From Eledone cirrhosa (taxonomy: Eukaryota; Mollusca; Cephalopoda; Octopoda; Eledonidae): DNA of 64,000 bases. Numbering within the stretch: position 1 is the first letter of the stretch; each line of letters starts with the position of its first letter. Positions 57,609-64,000 of the stretch are shown here, one piece after another. The notes below the pieces were generated by a model. The model had not been told where the DNA came from, searched no databases, and saw only the letters and a program-made list of their open reading frames with translations. Location of the stretch: the NCBI GenBank assembly GCA_964016885.1, contig OZ024759.1, forward strand, positions 199,001 to 263,000. Reading direction: 5' to 3'. The position numbers were made by a program, and so were the translations under genes.

Positions 57609-58191
57609 TTAGTAACATGACACAGTCTATATTAGTAACATGACAAAGTCTATATTAGTAGCATGACAAAGTCTATATTTGTAGCATGACACAGTCTATA
57701 TTAGTAACATGACACAGTCTATATTAGTAACATGACACAGTCTATATTAGTAACATGACAAAGTCTATATTAGTAGCATGACAAAGTCTATATTAGTAAC
57801 ATGACAAAGTCTATATTAGTAACATGACACAGTCTATATTAGTAACATGACAAAGTCTATATTAGTAACATGACACAGTCTATATTAGTAACATGACAGT
57901 CTATATTAGTAACATGACAAAGTCTATATTAGTAGCATGACAAAGTCTATATTAGTAACATGACACAGTCTATATTAGTAACATTACATAGACTATATTA
58001 GTAACATGACAAAGTCTATATTAGTAACATGACAAAGTCTATATTAGTAACATGACAGTCTATATTGTAACATGACACAGTCTATATTAGTAACATGACA
58101 CAGTCTATATTAGTAACATGACAAAGTCTATATTAGTAACATGACACAGTCTATATTAGTAACATGACAGTCTATATTAGTAACATGACAA
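57609..58191. repeat. Satellite block, TTTGTAGC and ACATTACATAG markers
   Basis: Satellite monomers only. Marker order (TTTGTAGC, three ACAG units, a CATAG unit, a 20-bp unit) resembles 49.59-50.03 and 53.23-53.67 kb. ACATTACATAG near 57.98 kb is a private variant. No gene or unique DNA. Confidence 0.8.
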
Positions 58192-59616
58192 AGTCTATAT
58201 TAGTAACATGACATAGACTATATTAGTAACATGACAAAGTCTATATTAGTAACATGACAAAGTCTATATTAGTAACATGACAGTCTATATTGTAACATGA
58301 CACAGTCTATATTAGTAACATGGCAATGTCTATATTAGTAACATGACAAAGTCTATATTAGTAACATGGCAAAGTCTAAATTAGTAACATGACAAAGTCT
58401 ATATTAGTAACATGTCAAGGTCTATATTAGTAACATGACAAAGTCTATATTAGTAACATGACAAAGTCTATATTAGTAACATGACAGTCTATATTAGTAA
58501 CATGACAAAGTCTATATTAGTAACATGACAGTTTATATTAGTAACATGATAGTCTATATTAGTAGCATGACAAAGTCTATATTAGTAACATGACACAGTC
58601 TATATTAGTAACATGACACAGTCTATATTAGTAACATGACAAAGTCTATATTAGTAGCATGACAAAGTCTATATTAGTAACATGACACAGTCTATATTAG
58701 TAACATGACACAGTCTATATTAGTAACATGACAAAGTCTATATTAGTAACATGCCAGTCTATATTAGTAACATGACAAAATCTATATTAGTACCATGACA
58801 AAGTCTATATTAGTAACATGACAAAGTCTATATTAGTAACATGACAAAGTCTATATTAGTAACATGACAGTCTATATTAGTAACATGACAGTCCATATTA
58901 GTAGCATGACAAAGTCTATATTAGTAACATGACAAAGTCTATATTAGTAACATGACACAGTCTATATTAGTAACATGACACAGTCTATATTAGTAACATG
59001 ACACAGTCTATATTAGTAACATGACAAAGTCTATATTAGTAACATGGCAAAGTCTATATTAGTAACATGACAAAGTCTATATGAGTAACATGACAAGGTC
59101 TATATTAGTAACATGACAAACTCTATATTAGTAACATGATAAAGTCTATATTAGTAACATGACAAAGTCTATATTAGTAACATGACAGTGTATATTAGTA
59201 ACATGACAGTCTATATTAGTAGCATGACAAAGTCTATATTAGTAACATGACACAGTCTATATTAGTAACATGACAAAGTCTATATTAGTACCATGACAAA
59301 GTCTATATTAGTAACATGACAAAGTCTATATTAGTAACATGACAAAGTCTATATTAGTAACATGACAGTCTATATTAGTAACATGACAGTCCATATTAGT
59401 AGCATGACAAAGTCTATATTAGTAACATGACAAAGTCTATATTAGTAACATGACACAGTCTATATTAGTAACATGACACAGTCTATATTAGTAACATGAT
59501 ACAGTCTATATTAGTAACATGACAAAGTCTATATTAGTAACATGGCAAAGTCTATATTAGTAACATGACAAAGTCTATATGAGTAATATGACAAGGTCTA
59601 TATTAGTAACATGACA
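58192..59616. repeat. 3,423-bp-shift duplicate, left copy (partner 61,615-63,039)
   Basis: A 1,425-bp segment repeated at a shift of 3,423 bp. Markers checked were the cassette (58,368/61,791), GTTTATATTA (58,531/61,954), ATGCCAG (58,751/62,174) and GAGTAATATG (59,581/63,004). One difference was noticed near 58.23/61.66 kb (TGACAAAG against TGAAAAAG). Confidence 0.92.
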
Positions 59617-61104
59617 CAGTCTATATTAGTAACATGACAAAGTCTATATTAGTAACATGACAGTCTATATTAGTAACATGACAAAGTCTATATTAGTAAC
59701 ATGACAAAGTCTATATTAGTAACACGACAGTCTATATTAATAACATGACACAGTCTATATTAGTAACATGACACAGTCTATATTAGTAACATGACATAGA
59801 CTATATTAGTAACATGACAAAGTCTATATTAGTAACATGACAGTCTATATTAGTAACATGACAAAGTCCATATTAGTAACATGACACAGTCTATATTAGT
59901 AACATGACAAAGTCTCTATTAGTAACATGACAAAGTCTATATTAGTAACATGACAGTCTATATTAGTAACATGACAAAGTCTCTATTAGTAACATGACAA
60001 AGTCTATATTAGTAACATGACAGTCTATATTAGTAACATGACAAAGTCTATATTAGTAACATGACAAAGTCTATATTAGTAACATGACAAAGTCTATATT
60101 AGTAACATGACAAAGTCTATATTAGTAGCATGACACAGTCTATATTAGTAACATGACAAAGTCTATATTAGTAACATGACACAGTCTATATTAGTAACAT
60201 GACAAAGTCTATATTAGTAACATGACAAAGTCTATATTAGTAGCATGATACAGTCTATATTAGTAACATGACACAGTCTATATTAGTAACATGACAGTCT
60301 ATATTAGTAACATGACAAAGTCTATATTAGTAGCATGACAAAATCTATAATAGTAACATGACACAGTCTATATTAGTAACATGACAGTCTATATTAGTAA
60401 CATGACACAGTCTATATTAGTAACATGACAAAGTCTATATTAGTAGCATGACAAAGTCTATATTAGTAGCATGACACAGTCTATATTAGTAACATGACAC
60501 AGTCTATATTAGTAACATGACACAGTCTATATTAGTAACATGACAAAGTCTATATTAGTAGCATGACAAAGTCTATATTAGTAACATGACAAAGTCTATA
60601 TTAGTAACATGACACAGTCTATATTAGTAACATGACAAAGTCTATATTAGTAACATGACAAAGTCTATATTAGTAACATGACACGGTCTATATTAGTAAC
60701 ATTACAAAGTCTATATTAGTAACGTGACACTGTCTATATTAGTCACTTGACAAAGTCTATATTAGTAACATGACACAGTCTATATTAGTAACATGACACA
60801 GTCTATATTAGTAACATGACAAAGTCTATATTAGTAGCATGACAAAGTCTATATTAGTAACATGACAAAGTCTATATTATTAACATGACAAAGTCTATAT
60901 TAGTAACATGACACTGTCTATATTAGTAACATGACACTGTCTATATTAGTAACATGACACAGTCTATATTAGTAACATGGCAAAGTCTATATTAGTAACA
61001 TGGCAAAGTCTATATTAGTAACATGACAAAGTCTATATTAGAAACATGACTAGGTCTATATTAGTAACATGACACAGTCTATATTAGTAACATGACAGTC
61101 TATA
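58869..61104. repeat. Diverged duplicate, right copy (partner 54,175-56,410)
   Basis: Right-hand copy at a 4,694-bp shift. Upstream, near 58.55 kb, the shift falls to 4,581, so 113 bp (five monomers, including ATGCCAG and GTACCATG units) are present here and absent at 54.17 kb. The same unit number, 113 bp, separates 20.6 kb from 48.8 kb, although different monomers are involved. Confidence 0.88.
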
Positions 61105-61614
61105 TTAGTAACGTGACAAAGTCTATATTAGTAACATGACAAAGTCTATATTAGTAACATGACAGTCTATATTAGTAACATGACACAGTCTATATTAGTA
61201 ACATGACACGGTCTATATTAGTAACATGACAAAGTCTATATTAGTAACATGACACAGTCTATATTAGTAACATGACACAGTCTATATTAGTAACATGACA
61301 TAGACTATATTAGTAACATGACAAAGTCTATATTAGTAACATGACAGTCTATATTAGTAACATGACAAAGTCTATATTAGTAACATGACACAGTCTATAT
61401 TAGTAACATGACAAAGTCTCTATTAGTAACATGACAAAGTCTATATTAGTAACATGACAGTCTATATTAGTAACATGACAAAGTCTCTATTAGTAACATG
61501 ACAAAGACTATATTAGTAACATGACAGTCTATATTAGTAACATGACAAAGTCTATATTAGTAACATGACAGTCTATATTGTAACATGACACAGTCTATAT
61601 TAGTAACATGACAC

Positions 61615-63039
61615 AGTCTATATTAGTAACATGACATAGACTATATTAGTAACATGAAAAAGTCTATATTAGTAACATGACAAAGTCTATATTAGTAACA
61701 TGACAGTCTATATTGTAACATGACACAGTCTATATTAGTAACATGGCAATGTCTATATTAGTAACATGACAAAGTCTATATTAGTAACATGGCAAAGTCT
61801 AAATTAGTAACATGACAAAGTCTATATTAGTAACATGTCAAGGTCTATATTAGTAACATGACAAAGTCTATATTAGTAACATGACAAAGTCTATATTAGT
61901 AACATGACAGTCTATATTAGTAACATGACAAAGTCTATATTAGTAACATGACAGTTTATATTAGTAACATGATAGTCTATATTAGTAGCATGACAAAGTC
62001 TATATTAGTAACATGACACAGTCTATATTAGTAACATGACACAGTCTATATTAGTAACATGACAAAGTCTATATTAGTAGCATGACAAAGTCTATATTAG
62101 TAACATGACACAGTCTATATTAGTAACATGACACAGTCTATATTAGTAACATGACAAAGTCTATATTAGTAACATGCCAGTCTATATTAGTAACATGACA
62201 AAATCTATATTAGTACCATGACAAAGTCTATATTAGTAACATGACAAAGTCTATATTAGTAACATGACAAAGTCTATATTAGTAACATGACAGTCTATAT
62301 TAGTAACATGACAGTCCATATTAGTAGCATGACAAAGTCTATATTAGTAACATGACAAAGTCTATATTAGTAACATGACACAGTCTATATTAGTAACATG
62401 ACACAGTCTATATTAGTAACATGACACAGTCTATATTAGTAACATGACAAAGTCTATATTAGTAACATGGCAAAGTCTATATTAGTAACATGACAAAGTC
62501 TATATGAGTAACATGACAAGGTCTATATTAGTAACATGACAAACTCTATATTAGTAACATGATAAAGTCTATATTAGTAACATGACAAAGTCTATATTAG
62601 TAACATGACAGTGTATATTAGTAACATGACAGTCTATATTAGTAGCATGACAAAGTCTATATTAGTAACATGACACAGTCTATATTAGTAACATGACAAA
62701 GTCTATATTAGTACCATGACAAAGTCTATATTAGTAACATGACAAAGTCTATATTAGTAACATGACAAAGTCTATATTAGTAACATGACAGTCTATATTA
62801 GTAACATGACAGTCCATATTAGTAGCATGACAAAGTCTATATTAGTAACATGACAAAGTCTATATTAGTAACATGACACAGTCTATATTAGTAACATGAC
62901 ACAGTCTATATTAGTAACATGATACAGTCTATATTAGTAACATGACAAAGTCTATATTAGTAACATGGCAAAGTCTATATTAGTAACATGACAAAGTCTA
63001 TATGAGTAATATGACAAGGTCTATATTAGTAACATGACA
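61615..63039. repeat. 3,423-bp-shift duplicate, right copy (partner 58,192-59,616)
   Basis: Right copy of the 1,425-bp segment. Its left edge overlaps by 22 bases (61,615-61,636) the end of the 4,671-bp-shift match, so the array switches template there. Its right edge at 63,039 leads into a short 410-bp-shift repeat. Confidence 0.9.
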
Positions 63040-63357
63040 AAGTCTATATTAGTAGCATGACACAGTCTATATTAGTAACATGACAAAGTCTATATTAGTA
63101 ACATGACACAGTCTATATTAGTAACATGACAAAGTCTATATTAGTAACATGACAAAGTCTATATTAGTAACATGACAAAGTCTATATTAGTAACATGACA
63201 GTCTATATTAGTAACATGACAGTCCATATTAGTAGCATGACAAAGTCTATATTAGTAACATGACAAAGTCTATATTAGTAACATGACACAGTCTATATTA
63301 GTAACATGACACAGTCTATATTAGTAACATGATACAGTCTATATTAGTAACATGACA
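62713..63357. repeat. 410-bp tandem repeat, partial
   Basis: Bases 62,713-62,947 match 63,123-63,357 at a shift of 410 bp, checked on AGTCCATATT (62,811/63,221) and GATACAGTCT (62,921/63,331). The match is less exact further left (GTACCATGAC against GTAACATGAC, and swapped ACAG/AAAG cores). Confidence 0.85.
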
Positions 63358-64000
63358 GTCTATATTAGTAACATGACAAAGTCTATATTAGTAACATGAC
63401 AATGTCTATATTAGTAACATGACAAAGTCTATATTAGTAACATGACAAAGTCTATATTAGTAGCATGACACAGTCTATATTAGTAACATGACAAAGTCTA
63501 TATTAGTAACATGACACAGTCTATATTAGTAACATGACAAAGTCTATATTAGTAACATGACAAAGTCTATATTAGTAGCATGACACAGTCTATATTAGTA
63601 ACATGACAGTCTATATTAGTAACATGACAAAGTCTATATTAGTAGCATGACAAAGTCTATATTAGTAACATGACACAGTCTATATTATTAACATGACAGT
63701 CTATATTAGTAACATGACACAGTCTATATTAGTAACATGACAAAGTCTATATTAGTAACATGACACAGTCTATATTAGTAACATGACAGTCTATATTAGT
63801 AACATGACACAGTCTATATTAGTAACATGACACAGTCTATATTAGTAACATGACAGTCTATATTAGTAACATGACAAAGTCTATATTAGTAACATGACAA
63901 TGTCTATATTAGTAACATGACAAAGTCTATATTAGTAACATGACAAAGTCTATATTAGTAGCATGACACAGTCTATATTAGTAACATGACAAAGTCTATA
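63337..64000. repeat. Right end of window, copy of 56.9-57.6 kb
   Basis: Satellite units copied from, or sharing origin with, 56,945-57,608 (shift 6,392 bp), including both 498-bp sub-repeats. The last unit is cut by the window edge, so the array continues to the right. Confidence 0.88.

Larger units (their letters stand above)
1..64000. repeat. Tandem satellite array, 23-bp monomer, fills the window
   Basis: Every stretch read belongs to the same tandem repeat. The commonest unit (for example bases 1-23) begins GTAACATGAC, continues AAAG and ends TCTATATTA. It has 10 A, 7 T, 3 G and 3 C, about 26% GC, with no CpG. Common alternatives carry ACAG, ATAG or a two-base-shorter AG in the middle. 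All copies run the same way and no inversion was seen. At about 22.5 bp per unit the window holds roughly 2,850 copies (estimate). Neither edge shows flanking DNA, so the true array is longer. No gene, transposon or unique spacer interrupts it. The size and purity suggest eukaryotic heterochromatin; the species and chromosomal location cannot be told from the sequence. I do not recognise the family. Confidence 0.99.

Noticed and set aside
1..64000. CRISPR array
   Set aside because: Units of 20-23 bp abut each other with no spacers, and the variation is point changes in the unit itself.
1..64000. Protein-coding repeat gene or small ORFs
   Set aside because: The monomer holds TAA, TGA and TAG on the + strand and TAA and TAG on the other. 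A 23-bp period moves them through all three frames, so open stretches stay very short on both strands.
1..64000. Plasmid iterons or a replication origin
   Set aside because: The monomer length and AACATGA core recall iterons, but those come in a handful of copies beside a rep gene. Here there are thousands of copies and no gene.
1..64000. Telomeric repeat
   Set aside because: The unit is 23 bp without the G-rich strand typical of telomeres.
1..64000. CENP-B box in the monomer
   Set aside because: No TTCG...CGGG-like motif is present; the unit is almost free of CpG and has no G run. This does not rule out a centromere.
1..64000. MEF2 site from CTATATTAG
   Set aside because: A MEF2 box needs four A/T bases between CTA and TAG; here there are three, so the spacing is wrong.
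1..64000. TATA-box promoter in TATATTA
   Set aside because: It occurs in nearly every unit as part of the satellite and has no associated gene or initiator.
1..64000. Inverted segments or hairpin-forming palindromic arms
   Set aside because: All units read run in the same direction. Only 3-4 base inverted arms exist inside the unit (GAC/GTC and, in the TAGAC variant, ACTA/TAGT).

Overview
The whole window is one uninterrupted tandem satellite (minisatellite-class) array. It consists of about 2,800-2,900 head-to-tail copies (estimated from unit length) of an AT-rich monomer of 23 bp, with common 21-bp and rarer 20-bp and 22-bp forms. All copies lie in the same orientation. The array starts before base 1 and continues past base 64,000, because both ends fall inside the array and no flanking sequence is present. 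I found no protein-coding gene, RNA gene, mobile element or unique sequence. Stop codons recur in every frame on both strands because the 23-bp unit shifts phase.

A pure array of this size points to a eukaryotic chromosome (centromeric, pericentromeric, subtelomeric or another heterochromatic block), probably from a long-read assembly. I do not recognise the satellite and cannot name the species. The consensus unit is about 26% GC and contains no CpG.

The information in the window is in the pattern of monomer variants. Rare variants recur in the same order at long spacings and show a layered higher-order repeat (HOR) structure. In the left part (about 1-16 kb) adjacent blocks repeat at 1,002, 1,812, 1,878, 1,791 and 952 bp. 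From 23 to 64 kb there are larger and cleaner tandem duplications of 4,020 bp (23.4-31.5 kb), 6,790 bp (29.1-42.7 kb), 2,192 bp (45.1-49.5 kb) and 3,640 bp (48.5-55.8 kb), then a more diverged set with shifts of 4,694/4,671, 3,423, 6,392, 498 and 410 bp (54-64 kb).

On top of these lie long-range copies. About 7.2-9.6 kb recurs at 25.1-27.5 kb. About 12.0-23.4 kb recurs, with whole-monomer insertions and deletions, at about 39.0-51.6 kb, and part of it also at 32.1-35.1 kb. The array has therefore been rebuilt repeatedly by in-register unequal exchange or segmental amplification, and several events look very recent. Assembly error is the main alternative for the near-identical blocks.

All offsets were obtained by matching marker variants by eye at several positions per block. 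Identity statements cover only the lines compared, not a full alignment.
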